Assembly (NCBI GenBank): GCA_017622995.1
Contig: JAGAQA010000053.1
Span: forward strand, 21,280-85,279
Length of the DNA stretch: 64,000 nt
Source: Oscillospiraceae bacterium
Lineage (GTDB): Bacteria > Bacillota > Clostridia > Oscillospirales > Oscillospiraceae
Direction: 5' to 3'
Part shown: in pieces, positions 48,967 through 56,738 of the stretch
Layout of the letters: the number at the start of each line of letters is the position of its first letter
Position numbering within the stretch: position 1 is the first letter of the stretch
The notes under the pieces: model-generated
What the model was told of the DNA's origin: nothing
Seen by the model: the letters and a program-made list of their open reading frames with translations, nothing else
Database searches by the model: none
Made by a program: the position numbers and the translations under genes

Positions 48967-49869
48967 TTGAAAAAGACGACCCTGGTTATCATGGCGGCTG
49001 GTATCGGCAGCCGGTATGGCGGCGGGATTAAGCAGCTGGCCAAGGTGGACGAATCCGGCCACATCATCATGGACTATTCCATTCACGACGCCATTGAGGC
49101 GGGTTTCAATCAGATTCTGTTCATCATCCGCAGGGATATTGAGGAAGACTTCCGGGAGGTCATCGGGAACCGGATCGAAAAAATGTGCGCCGCCCATGGG
49201 GTGGAGGTGGGCTACTGCTTCCAGTCCCTGACGGACATTCCCGGCGTTCTGCCGGAGGGCCGCACCAAGCCCTGGGGCACCGGTCAGGCGGTGCTGGCAG
49301 CCCGGGAGTACATTGATTCCCCCTTCGCGGTGATCAATGCCGATGACTACTACGGCAAGAGCATCTACGGGGAGCTTCACGATTATCTCTGCGCCGATCA
49401 CGCCGACAACGCCTTCTGCATGGCGGGCTTTATTCTGAAGAACACGCTGTCTGAAAACGGCGGCGTGACCCGGGGCATCTGCCAGGTGCGGGACGGATTC
49501 CTCACCGACGTGGTGGAGACCAAAAACATTTTGAGCAATGCCCAGGCTGACGGTGTGCAGCTGGATCCCGACTGCTTTGTGTCTATGAACATGTGGGGCC
49601 TGACCCCGGCCTTCCTGAACACACTGGACGAGAATTTCAGGGTGTTCTTCGAGACGGAGGTCCCCGGCAATCCCCTGAAGGCGGAATACCTGCTGCCCAT
49701 CCTCATTGGACGGCTGCTGCAAAAGAAGGAGCTGACGGTTCAGGTGCTGCCCACCCGCGATAAGTGGTTTGGCATGACCTATCCCGCCGACAAGCAGGCG
49801 GTTACCGAGAGCTTCCGGGAGCTGATTGATGCCGGTGTGTATCAAAAGGACCTGTACAGCGATCTGTAA
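48967..49869 (+). CDS. sugar-phosphate nucleotidyltransferase
   Basis: A 300-residue nucleotidyltransferase. The N-terminal loop TLVIMAAGIGSRYGGGIKQL is the nucleotide-binding signature of NTP:sugar-1-phosphate transferases; WGTGQAVLAA (near 100) and FAVINADDYYG (near 118; aspartates bind metal) follow. The C-terminal half lacks the hexapeptide repeats of GlmU/GlgC. Substrate is unclear: UTP-glucose-1-phosphate or a related hexose or hexosamine phosphate. The start is a TTG at 48967, chosen because AAAGGAGG (48951-48958) lies 8 bases upstream and no ATG is suitable. It is monocistronic, between a promoter and a terminator. Confidence 0.82.
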   Translation: MKKTTLVIMAAGIGSRYGGGIKQLAKVDESGHIIMDYSIHDAIEAGFNQILFIIRRDIEEDFREVIGNRIEKMCAAHGVEVGYCFQSLTDIPGVLPEGRTKPWGTGQAVLAAREYIDSPFAVINADDYYGKSIYGELHDYLCADHADNAFCMAGFILKNTLSENGGVTRGICQVRDGFLTDVVETKNILSNAQADGVQLDPDCFVSMNMWGLTPAFLNTLDENFRVFFETEVPGNPLKAEYLLPILIGRLLQKKELTVQVLPTRDKWFGMTYPADKQAVTESFRELIDAGVYQKDLYSDL

Positions 49870-49876
49870 AAAACGC

Positions 49877-49904
49877 AACCCCCAGGATGCACATCCTGGG
49901 GGTT
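49877..49904 (+). terminator. terminator of the nucleotidyltransferase gene
   Basis: AACCCCCAGGAT (49877-49888) pairs perfectly with ATCCTGGGGGTT (49893-49904) around GCAC, 8 bases after the stop; the T tract is weak. Confidence 0.8.
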
Positions 49905-49950
49905 CTCTGCTGGGCGCTGTTCGGAAACGGGAGCTTTTGCGAATTGAAAA

Positions 49951-50116
49951 TGTGAATCAAGAGCCCAAATACGGTAAACGCTGGAATCACAGAACCGTAT
50001 GTCATCCTGAGCGGAGCGCGAAGCGCGCAGTCGAAGGATCTTTTCGGTGATTTGACCGTACTGCTGGGCAAACGTAGAGGATCTTTCGACTCGCTGCGCT
50101 CGCTCAGGATGACAAA
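49951..50116 (-). repeat. 166-bp dispersed repeat, copy B (inverted relative to A)
   Basis: The reverse complement aligns along its whole length with 43396-43561, including unique-looking tails (TACGGTAAACGCTGGAATCA on the plus strand). A partial AATTGAC-type tail (ATTGTTAATTGTCAACTG, 50164-50181) follows 47 bp later, as in copy A. Nothing else was recognised in the 340-bp gap before the PatB gene. Confidence 0.85.
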
Positions 50117-50208
50117 TCCGTTCGTACTCCGGTTATACGCAACATTTGGGACCTTAATTCGCATTGTTAATTGTCAACTGAAACAAATCCCCCTTTGACT
50201 GCCGCGCC

Positions 50209-51411
50209 TTATACAAATACGTATTCCTGCATCCGGCGGAAGGCCTCCTGGACCCTTGCCAGGGGCAGGGCCAGGTTCATGCGGACGCAGTTCGCCCCAT
50301 GGAAGGGACGGCCGTCCTGGATGGCCACGCCCACATCCCAGCAGCGCTTCAGAAGGGTATCCAGGGTTACGCCGTGGGCCTCGCACCAGCCGGTGCAGTC
50401 GGCGAACAGCATATAGGTGCCCTGGGGCTTTTGCAGGGTAACCCCGGGGAAGTGCTCCGCGATAAAGCCGCAGGCAAAGTCCACATTCCGGGTCAGCACC
50501 TGCCGCAGCTCATCCAGCCACTGGTGTCCCTCGGGCTTGTAGGCGCCGATCAGGGCGTGCATACTCAGCACATTCATTTCGTTGAAGTGGGAAAGCTCCT
50601 GCTCCTTTTCAAACCGGTGCCGGAGCCAGGGATTGTAGATGACGCAGTAGCTGCCCACCAGACCGGCCAGGTTAAAGGTCTTGCTGGGGGCGTACATGGC
50701 GGCGGTGCGCATTTTCGCGTCCTCGGAAATGCTCTGGGTGGGGATATGCCTGTAGCCTTCCAGGGTCAGGTCGGACCAGATTTCGTCGGAGATCACATAT
50801 ACATCGTACTTCCGGAAGAGGTCCATGGCCTTTTCCAGCTCCCAGCGCTCCCAGACCCGGCCGCAGGGATTGTGGGGGGAGCAGAGGATGGCGCAGTGAA
50901 TGCGCTCCTCGCTCAGACGCCGCTCCATATCCTGGTAGTCCATGCGCCAGATGCCCTGATCATCCTTTACAAGGGGAGAGTGGACCAGCTCATAGCCGTT
51001 GTCCCCCAGAGCGTGGGTGAAGCCTACATAGGTGGGGGCGTGGACCAGAATCTTGTCGCCCCTGGAGCAGAGCACGTTGGCCATAGCCACCACGCCGCCC
51101 AGAACACCATTTACATAACAAATATGCTCCGGGGTCAGAGCTTCCACGCCGTTGCGGCTGCGCTGCCAGGAGCGGATGCTGTCATAGTATTCGTCCCTGG
51201 GCGAAAAGTAGCCGAAAAGGGGATGCTCCAGCCGCTCCCGTATGGCCTGGGGAATGGTGGGCACCGTGGCGAAATTCATATCCGCCACCCACATGGGAAT
51301 CAGATCAAAGCCCTCCTTGGGGGGCTGGGGGCAGGAGCCGTCCTTGCGCAGATCCACGGCCAGGGCATCCCTGCCGCGGCGGTCATAAACGGTTGTAAAA
51401 TCGTATTTCAT
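50209..51411 (-). CDS. PatB/MalY-type PLP-dependent C-S lyase or aminotransferase
   Basis: A 400-residue fold-I PLP enzyme of the MalY/PatB group, usually cystathionine or cysteine-S-conjugate beta-lyases. IPMWVADMNFATVP (near 38-51) is the group signature; CSPHNPCGRVW (near 177) binds the cofactor, VISDEIWSDL follows and the Schiff-base lysine is in YAPSKTFNLAGL (near 243). It lies 18 bases downstream of a Crp/Fnr-type regulator on the same strand, so the two are probably co-transcribed and the regulator may sense sulfur or redox status. AGAAGGA precedes the ATG. Confidence 0.9.
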   Translation of the reverse strand: MKYDFTTVYDRRGRDALAVDLRKDGSCPQPPKEGFDLIPMWVADMNFATVPTIPQAIRERLEHPLFGYFSPRDEYYDSIRSWQRSRNGVEALTPEHICYVNGVLGGVVAMANVLCSRGDKILVHAPTYVGFTHALGDNGYELVHSPLVKDDQGIWRMDYQDMERRLSEERIHCAILCSPHNPCGRVWERWELEKAMDLFRKYDVYVISDEIWSDLTLEGYRHIPTQSISEDAKMRTAAMYAPSKTFNLAGLVGSYCVIYNPWLRHRFEKEQELSHFNEMNVLSMHALIGAYKPEGHQWLDELRQVLTRNVDFACGFIAEHFPGVTLQKPQGTYMLFADCTGWCEAHGVTLDTLLKRCWDVGVAIQDGRPFHGANCVRMNLALPLARVQEAFRRMQEYVFV

Positions 51412-51429
51412 GGTATTCCTTCTTTCTGT

Positions 51430-52122
51430 TTAGCCCACATCCTTGCTGAGCTTTTCCAGGGACAGGATGCGGAAGGTGTCTTTATAGTAGTCCAGGATTC
51501 CCTCGCTTTTCATCCGGCCGATCTCCCGGGACAGGGCGCTGCGGTTGGCCCCCAGGAAATCCGCCAGGTCCTCCCGGGTGCCCCCCAGGGAGAAGGTCAG
51601 GCTGCCGGTGCGGCAGTATTCGTCATACAGCCGCATGGCGATTCGCTGGCGCAGGGATTTGGCGGAGAGGTACAGGGTTCTCTGCCGCTGGGCCCAGAAT
51701 TTCATGGCGATCTCGCTGACCAGGTTTTCCCGGAGCTTGGTGTGCCAGCTGCAGCAGTCGTCGCAGCCGGACATGATCCGGTGAAAGGGGAGAAACAGCA
51801 GCTCCGAATCCTCGGAAGCCACCACATACACCGGGCTTTTGCTGCCGGGGGTGGCCATCAGAACGTCCCCTACCAGGGCGCCGGCCCGGTGGTTGGCCAT
51901 GAGCAGATGCTCCCCGGAGGCGTTGACGGATTCGGCCCGCAGGGCGCCGGACAGCACCAGGGCGCAGGCGTGGAGGGTATCGCCGATGTTCCACACCAGG
52001 GTATTCTTTTCATAATGCTCCTGCCGGGCATTCAGGCAGCCCAGCATGGCATCGATCTGGTCCGGCTGGATACCGGCAAACAGGCCGGAACCGAGCAGAA
52101 CCCCACGCTGCTGTTGATTCAC
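51430..52122 (-). CDS. Crp/Fnr-family transcriptional regulator
   Basis: A 230-residue regulator with an N-terminal cyclic-nucleotide-like beta-barrel (NTLVWNIGDTLHACALVLSG near 39-58) and a C-terminal winged helix (GGTREDLADFLGANRSALSR near 181-200). No N-terminal cysteine cluster of FNR is present; CDDCC near 125 is at an unusual place. The start is a GTG at 52122 because GGAGG (52131-52135) fits it; the frame is open further upstream through AT-rich DNA. It precedes the PatB-like gene and likely regulates it and itself. Confidence 0.88.
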   Translation of the reverse strand: MNQQQRGVLLGSGLFAGIQPDQIDAMLGCLNARQEHYEKNTLVWNIGDTLHACALVLSGALRAESVNASGEHLLMANHRAGALVGDVLMATPGSKSPVYVVASEDSELLFLPFHRIMSGCDDCCSWHTKLRENLVSEIAMKFWAQRQRTLYLSAKSLRQRIAMRLYDEYCRTGSLTFSLGGTREDLADFLGANRSALSREIGRMKSEGILDYYKDTFRILSLEKLSKDVG

Positions 52123-52251
52123 AGGCAGACCTCCTTTTTGTTGCGCAGGCAACGAAGAGTGCAGCTTCAGTATAGTATGAAAAGGGCGAAAAGTCAACGG
52201 GATTCCCGAAAACCCCTTGACAAATTCCGGAAAATATGCGACCCTTTGCTA

Positions 52252-52415
52252 AGGAACCTCTGAATAAATCACCTGCGGCTGGACGGCGAATCTTTTATCC
52301 CATCCGTGCAGTTCTAAAAATGGGAAATACACAAAGTATTCCCCCATTTTTAGAACTTTCGGCTGAGACAAAATCTTCTGCCGCCAGCTCTTGCTGATTT
52401 ATTCAGAGGTTCCCT
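52252..52415. repeat. dispersed palindromic repeat, copy 3 (long form)
   Basis: The ends AGGAACCTCTGAATAAATCA and TGATTTATTCAGAGGTTCCCT are inverted; an inner pair AGTTCTAAAAATGGG/CCCATTTTTAGAACT makes the whole 164 bp one large hairpin. The ends and ACCTGCGGCTGG block relate it to 16323-16391 and 41181-41260. It fills the gap between the divergent Crp and MFS genes and may contain or affect their promoters. Confidence 0.8.
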
Positions 52416-52447
52416 AAAGAATTTCAAAGAGAGAAAAGAGAAATGCT

Positions 52448-53617
52448 ATGCGCCAACGTCATTTGACTGCCCGCTATGGGCTGATCCACGGCAGCTACTG
52501 GATGGTGTTTGCCGCTGTTTCCGGCTATGTAAGCCTGTATCTGCTGGAGCTGGGCTTTTCCAGCGGAGACGTGGGGGCCCTGATTGCTCTGGCGGGCCTG
52601 CTTTCCGCGGTCTGCCAGCCCCTGGCCGCCGCCTACGCGGACAGGCCCGACAGCCTGAGCCTGCGGACCATCAATCTGATGGTTGCGGGGGCAGCGGCGG
52701 TTTGCGGCGGAACGCTGATTTTTGTGCGGTCCTCCAGGGTGCTGACCCTGCTGTTTTACGGCCTGACCCTGGCTCTGCTGCAGCTGTCCAACCCTCTGGT
52801 CAACGCCCTGGGCGTTACCAGCATCAACTGCGGCTGCAAACTCAACTACGGCGTATCCAAAAGCGTCAGCTCCGTGACCTTCGCGGCGGCCTCCTTTTTG
52901 CTGGGCAGATTGACGGCAAGCCTGGGGGGCCGGGTGGTTCCCTGGGCCATGGTCCTGTTTTACGGACTGTTCCTTTTGAGCCTGGCCCTGTACCCCTGCC
53001 AGCGGGCCCCCCTGCCGGAGGGCAGCGGAAAGGCCGCGTCCCTTTTGACCGTCTTCCGGAAATACCCCCGGTTTATGGCCATGCTGGGAGGCTGTGTGCT
53101 GCTGTTTATCAGCCACATTCTGTTGAACAATTTCACCCTGCAAATCATCCGCACCAAGGGCGGCGGCAGCAGTGAGATGGGGGTGGCCATGGCCATTGCG
53201 GCCCTTTCGGAGCTGCCCACCATGCTGCTGTTCAGCTTCCTTCTGAAGAAAAAGGGCAGCTGGTTCTGGATGCGGCTCACGGGCTTCTTCTTCATCCTGA
53301 AGAGCCTGGGAAGCTACCTGTGTACCGGTGTGGGGAGCTTCTATGCCGTGCAGCTGATTCAGATGCTGGCCTGGGCCGTCATCGCCGTGGCCTCCGTCTA
53401 TTACATCAACGCGGTTATGGAGCCGGAGGACGCGGTGAAGGGCCAGGCTCTGTACACCATGGCCTACACCCTGGGCTCCGTGCTGGGTGCGCTGCTGGGG
53501 GGCTGGATCATCGATGCCCTGGGGGTGGATGCCATGCTGCTGTTCGGCACCGCCTCGGCCATTGTGGGCACCGCCGTTGTGTGCCGCTTTACGCAGAAGG
53601 CCACGGATCGGGTATAA
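52448..53617 (+). CDS. major facilitator superfamily transporter
   Basis: A 389-residue protein with 12 predicted membrane segments in two six-helix halves separated by a loop near 185-205 (PCQRAPLPEGSGKAASLLTV). YGLIHGSYWMVFAAVSGYVS at the N-terminus resembles the LacY/NupG-like MFS_1 group. The intracellular loop between helices 2 and 3 (AAAYADRPDSLSLR) has the usual charged pattern. The substrate cannot be read from the sequence. It stands alone between a palindromic repeat and the next promoter. Confidence 0.85.
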   Translation: MRQRHLTARYGLIHGSYWMVFAAVSGYVSLYLLELGFSSGDVGALIALAGLLSAVCQPLAAAYADRPDSLSLRTINLMVAGAAAVCGGTLIFVRSSRVLTLLFYGLTLALLQLSNPLVNALGVTSINCGCKLNYGVSKSVSSVTFAAASFLLGRLTASLGGRVVPWAMVLFYGLFLLSLALYPCQRAPLPEGSGKAASLLTVFRKYPRFMAMLGGCVLLFISHILLNNFTLQIIRTKGGGSSEMGVAMAIAALSELPTMLLFSFLLKKKGSWFWMRLTGFFFILKSLGSYLCTGVGSFYAVQLIQMLAWAVIAVASVYYINAVMEPEDAVKGQALYTMAYTLGSVLGALLGGWIIDALGVDAMLLFGTASAIVGTAVVCRFTQKATDRV

Positions 53618-53653
53618 AATCTTAAACAATCCGTTAATTCTGGCTCGGTAAGG

Positions 53654-53681
53654 TTGCATTTCCCGCCGGGCGCAATATAAT
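53654..53681 (+). promoter_or_regulatory. promoter of the zinc-ribbon membrane protein
   Basis: TTGCAT (53654-53659), a 16-base spacer and TATAAT (53676-53681), about 50 bases before the start codon. Confidence 0.7.
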
Positions 53682-53730
53682 AGAGCCAGGTGTAAACACC
53701 GATTGATCGACTTTTTTAAGGTGGTAACTT

Positions 53731-54144
53731 ATGGAGAAATTCAGCCCTTGGCTGAGGCAGGTGGGAAATCGCTTCCGTGCCGGATTATATCGCTTTATGT
53801 CCGGCCGCTATGGTGCGGACCGGCTGAATATGGTCATTCTGTGCTGCGGCCTGGCTGCCAGTGTGTTGTCCTCTCTGTTTGCCGGAAAGGCTGTGGGAAC
53901 CCTATTCTGGTTTTTGAGCTACGGCCTGATGATCTGGGCCATTTTCCGGGCTCTTTCCCGGAATACCTTCAAGCGGTATCAGGAGAACCGGAAATTCCTG
54001 CTGTTCTTTGACCGGCTGAAGGACCGGAACAACCGCTATTTCGACTGCCCCAAGTGCCGCCAGACGGTGCGGGTTCCCCGGGGCAAGGGCAAAATTTCCA
54101 TCACCTGCCCCCGGTGCAAAGAGCGCTTTATCCGAAAGACATAA
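53731..54144 (+). CDS. small membrane protein with C-terminal zinc ribbon
   Basis: A 137-residue protein. Two hydrophobic segments (NMVILCCGLAASVLSSLFAG and TLFWFLSYGLMIWAIFRAL, residues about 33-75) are followed by a basic stretch and a zinc ribbon made of FDCPKCRQTVRVP and ITCPRCKERFIRKT (two CxxC pairs at about 107-131). The architecture is conserved in Clostridia, but no function is known to me. It is monocistronic, with its own promoter and terminator. Confidence 0.8.
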   Translation: MEKFSPWLRQVGNRFRAGLYRFMSGRYGADRLNMVILCCGLAASVLSSLFAGKAVGTLFWFLSYGLMIWAIFRALSRNTFKRYQENRKFLLFFDRLKDRNNRYFDCPKCRQTVRVPRGKGKISITCPRCKERFIRKT

Positions 54145-54148
54145 GCTT

Positions 54149-54179
54149 CGGCCCTCCCGACTTCGGGAGGGCCGTTTGT
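54149..54179 (+). terminator. terminator of the zinc-ribbon protein gene
   Basis: CGGCCCTCCCG (54149-54159) pairs with CGGGAGGGCCG (54164-54174), followed by TTTGTT. Confidence 0.92.
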
Positions 54180-54211
54180 TATGGGAGGGATACGCCGGGA
54201 GGGGGATACTG

Positions 54212-54262
54212 AATTGACAATTGACAATGAACAATTGACAATGATGGTATCCCTTCGGGATA
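54212..54262 (+). repeat. AATTGAC plus hairpin repeat, copy 4
   Basis: AATTGACAATTGACAATGAA, then CAATTGACAATGATGG, then the hairpin TATCCCTTCGGGATA (54248-54262). Same module as at 43234 and 43671. Confidence 0.85.
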
Positions 54263-54326
54263 ATTCAAATTAGTTGGTTGGGACGTGTGGTAATCACACA
54301 GAAAACTTCCGGTTTCAGATTTTTTA

Positions 54327-54381
54327 ATCATCCCCGCAGGGGATTCCTCAACTGTCAATTATCAATTGTCAATTGTCAATT
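54327..54381 (-). repeat. AATTGAC plus hairpin repeat, copy 5 (inverted)
   Basis: The hairpin ATCCCCGCAGGGGAT (54330-54344) followed by CTGTCAATTATCAATTGTCA and more AATTGTC units. Facing copy 4, it makes the 170-bp interval itself a loose inverted repeat. Confidence 0.85.
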
Positions 54382-54403
54382 CAAAAAAAGTTCAGCCTCC
54401 GGT

Positions 54404-55531
54404 CTATAGTGTTCCCAAAAAGTCTTCCATATTGTCAAGCCCCGCTTTCAGCTCTTCGTCGCCGTAGCAGTAGGACAGGCGGATGTAGCCTTCCGCGCCG
54501 AAGCAGACTCCGGGGACCGCGGCAAGACGCCCTTCCCGAATCATCCGGGTGCAGAATTCCCAGGAGGGGATACCGTATTTGGAGATGTCCGGGAACACAT
54601 AGAAGGCCCCCTCCGGGGTGGGGAAGGACAAGCCCATGCCCTCCAGCCGGGAAAGCACATAGGAGCGCCGTTTCGCGTAAATTTGCCGCATGGGCTCCGT
54701 GTCCACTTCCAGGGCCTTCTGGGCGGCGGCCTGGACAAAGGTGGGCACCGCCGCGATCTGGGCGGCGCTGAGGAGCAGCAGTCGTTCCAGGGTTTCCTCC
54801 GGGGCCACCAGGTAGCCCACCCGCCAGCCGGTCATGGCATAGGGCTTGGAAAAGCTCTGGCACAGCAGCACCCGGTTCCGGAGGGCAGGCTCCAGGGAAA
54901 GATCCGGCACCTCCGTATAAGCCAGGGCGCCGTAAACATTGTCGCAGATCAGCCAGCAGTCGGGGGCCTCCCGGAGGGCGGCGGAAACGGCGGAGAGGCT
55001 GTCCCTGTTCAGCACTACGCCGGTGGGGTTGTTGGGGGAGTTGAGGACGATGGCCCGGGTCCGGGGCGTAAGGACTTTTTTAAGGGCCCGTTCCTCAATC
55101 TGAAACCCGGTTTTGGTCAGATCCAGAAATACGCTCCTGCCGCCGGCGGCTTTAACGATGCTGTCGTAAAGGGAGAAGGCCGGGGTGGGGATGATCACCT
55201 CGTCCCCGGGGTTCAGAATGCCGGTCAGGGCGATGTTCAGGGCCTGGGTGGCGCCGATGGTGACCAGCACCTCGGATTCCCTGGTGGGCCGTCCCCGGCG
55301 GGCTTCAAAGGCCGCAATGGCCCGGCGCAGGCCCTCCGTTCCCTGGTTGGGGGCGTAGTGGGTCAGCCCGTCTTTGAGGGCCTGGGCGGCGGCCTCCTTG
55401 ATGGGCTCCGGGGTGGACAGGTCCGGTTCCCCAATGGTGAGCATCCGGCAGTCGGGGGTCTGCCGGGCAAGATTGGTAAAGACCCGGATGCCGCTGCGCT
55501 CCAGAGCATCCAGCTTGTGATTCAGCTTCAT
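54404..55531 (-). CDS. patA: class I aminotransferase, probable N-acetyl-LL-diaminopimelate aminotransferase
   Basis: A 375-residue fold-I aminotransferase. IGEPDLSTPEPIKEAAAQAL (near 33), NSPNNPTGVV (near 165, cofactor and carboxylate binding), the Schiff-base lysine in CQSFSKPYAMTGWRVGYLV (near 228) and the carboxylate-binding arginine in YIRLSYCYG (near 350) are all present. It overlaps an M20 deacetylase gene (ATGA at 55528-55531) that in turn diverges from dapH. The three would make the acetylated branch of lysine/diaminopimelate synthesis, so this enzyme should transaminate N-acetyl-2-amino-6-oxopimelate. Without that context it would be called only an aspartate-type aminotransferase. 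Confidence 0.85.
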   Translation of the reverse strand: MKLNHKLDALERSGIRVFTNLARQTPDCRMLTIGEPDLSTPEPIKEAAAQALKDGLTHYAPNQGTEGLRRAIAAFEARRGRPTRESEVLVTIGATQALNIALTGILNPGDEVIIPTPAFSLYDSIVKAAGGRSVFLDLTKTGFQIEERALKKVLTPRTRAIVLNSPNNPTGVVLNRDSLSAVSAALREAPDCWLICDNVYGALAYTEVPDLSLEPALRNRVLLCQSFSKPYAMTGWRVGYLVAPEETLERLLLLSAAQIAAVPTFVQAAAQKALEVDTEPMRQIYAKRRSYVLSRLEGMGLSFPTPEGAFYVFPDISKYGIPSWEFCTRMIREGRLAAVPGVCFGAEGYIRLSYCYGDEELKAGLDNMEDFLGTL

Positions 55532-56616
55532 ACAAAGGATTCTGCCAGGTCTTCAAAGAACCGGACGCCTTTCAAAAGAATGTCTTCGTTAAAATCGAAG
55601 GTGTCGGAATGGAGGGGGGCGGTGTCGCCGGTGCCCAGGAAGAAGAACATTCCGGGCAGGGATTTCTGGTACCAGGAGAAATCCTCGGCGGTCATGGAGG
55701 GGGCATCCAGCTCAAAGAAGCCCACTGCCCTGCGGACCCGCCGGTGCAGAGCCGGGGGATTCATGACGGCGGGGTAGCCCTCCGTCATGTAAACATTGAC
55801 GGTGCAGCCGTAGGCCCGCTCAATATCCTTGGCGATGGACACGATCCCTGCCCGGATGGAGAAGAATACGTCGTCCTGGAAGGCCCGCAGAGAGCCCTCC
55901 ATATGGGTGTGGTCAGACAGGGCGTTGCACACGGTGCCGCTTTCAAACTTTCCGAATTTCAGCAGCCGGAAGATGGTTTTGGGCAGGGCGCCCTCCAGCT
56001 TCATGACCCTCTGGTAGAAGTCCACACCGGCGGCCAGGGCATCCACGCCCTCCTGTGCCTTGGCGATATGGGCGGATTTGCCGTATACATCCACCCGGAC
56101 CTCGCAGGAGCGGGCCATCATTTCGTTACAGCGGCTGGCGATCATGCCCTCCGGCAGCTGGGGCCACAGGTGCAGTCCGAAAATGGCCTGGACCTGATAG
56201 CGGCGGAAGATTCCCGTGGCGCACAGCTGCTTGGCGCCGCCGGTGGTCTCCTCCGCGGGCTGGAAGACCAGCAGCACATTGTGGGGCAGGGCTTCCTTTT
56301 TGCTCAGGCGGCGGGCCAGCTCCAGCAGGATGGCCATATGTCCGTCGTGGCCGCAGGCGTGCATACAGCCCTTGTGGGCGGAGGCGTAGGGCACCTTGTT
56401 CTTTTCCAGAATGGGCAGCGCGTCGGCATCCGCCCGAAAGGCGACGGCATCCTTCCGGCCAAAGTCAAAAAAGGCGCACAGGGCGCTTTCCATGGGGGAG
56501 AATACCGAACAGTTCAGCCCGTCCAGGGCGTTTTCCAGATAGGCCATGGTCTGGGGCAGGGTGCTGTCCAGCTCGGGAATCCGGTGCAGCGCCCGGCGGT
56601 CGTCGATCAGTTGCAT
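55528..56616 (-). CDS. M20 amidohydrolase, probable N-acetyldiaminopimelate deacetylase
   Basis: A 362-residue M20D metallopeptidase. HACGHDGHMAILLELARRL (near 88) gives two metal ligands, QPAEETTGGAKQL (near 122) the catalytic and metal glutamates, and FGLHLWPQLPEG (near 147) the histidine; the lid domain follows. The family includes hippurate, indole-acetyl-amino-acid and N-acetyl-diaminopimelate hydrolases. The coupled aminotransferase and divergent dapH make the last the best choice: release of LL-diaminopimelate for lysine and peptidoglycan. A perfect-consensus promoter precedes it. Confidence 0.87.
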   Translation of the reverse strand: MQLIDDRRALHRIPELDSTLPQTMAYLENALDGLNCSVFSPMESALCAFFDFGRKDAVAFRADADALPILEKNKVPYASAHKGCMHACGHDGHMAILLELARRLSKKEALPHNVLLVFQPAEETTGGAKQLCATGIFRRYQVQAIFGLHLWPQLPEGMIASRCNEMMARSCEVRVDVYGKSAHIAKAQEGVDALAAGVDFYQRVMKLEGALPKTIFRLLKFGKFESGTVCNALSDHTHMEGSLRAFQDDVFFSIRAGIVSIAKDIERAYGCTVNVYMTEGYPAVMNPPALHRRVRRAVGFFELDAPSMTAEDFSWYQKSLPGMFFFLGTGDTAPLHSDTFDFNEDILLKGVRFFEDLAESFV

Positions 56617-56643
56617 AGTATCGCCTCCGATGTGGTTTCCTTT

Positions 56644-56672
56644 ATTATAGTTCCGGAAGAAGACCCTGTCAA
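56644..56672 (-). promoter_or_regulatory. consensus promoter of the deacetylase-aminotransferase operon
   Basis: On the minus strand TTGACA (56672-56667), a 17-base spacer and TATAAT (56649-56644). Confidence 0.88.
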
Positions 56673-56679
56673 TTTTTCC

Positions 56680-56708
56680 TTGTGCTTTTTGTGAAAAAGT
56701 GATAACAT
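56680..56708 (+). promoter_or_regulatory. promoter of dapH
   Basis: TTGTGC (56680-56685), a 17-base spacer and TAACAT (56703-56708). It is back to back with the consensus promoter of the deacetylase operon, so one regulator between them could control both. Confidence 0.6.
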
Positions 56709-56738
56709 AGCAGAAAACAAAAAAGGAGTGCTGTTGCC

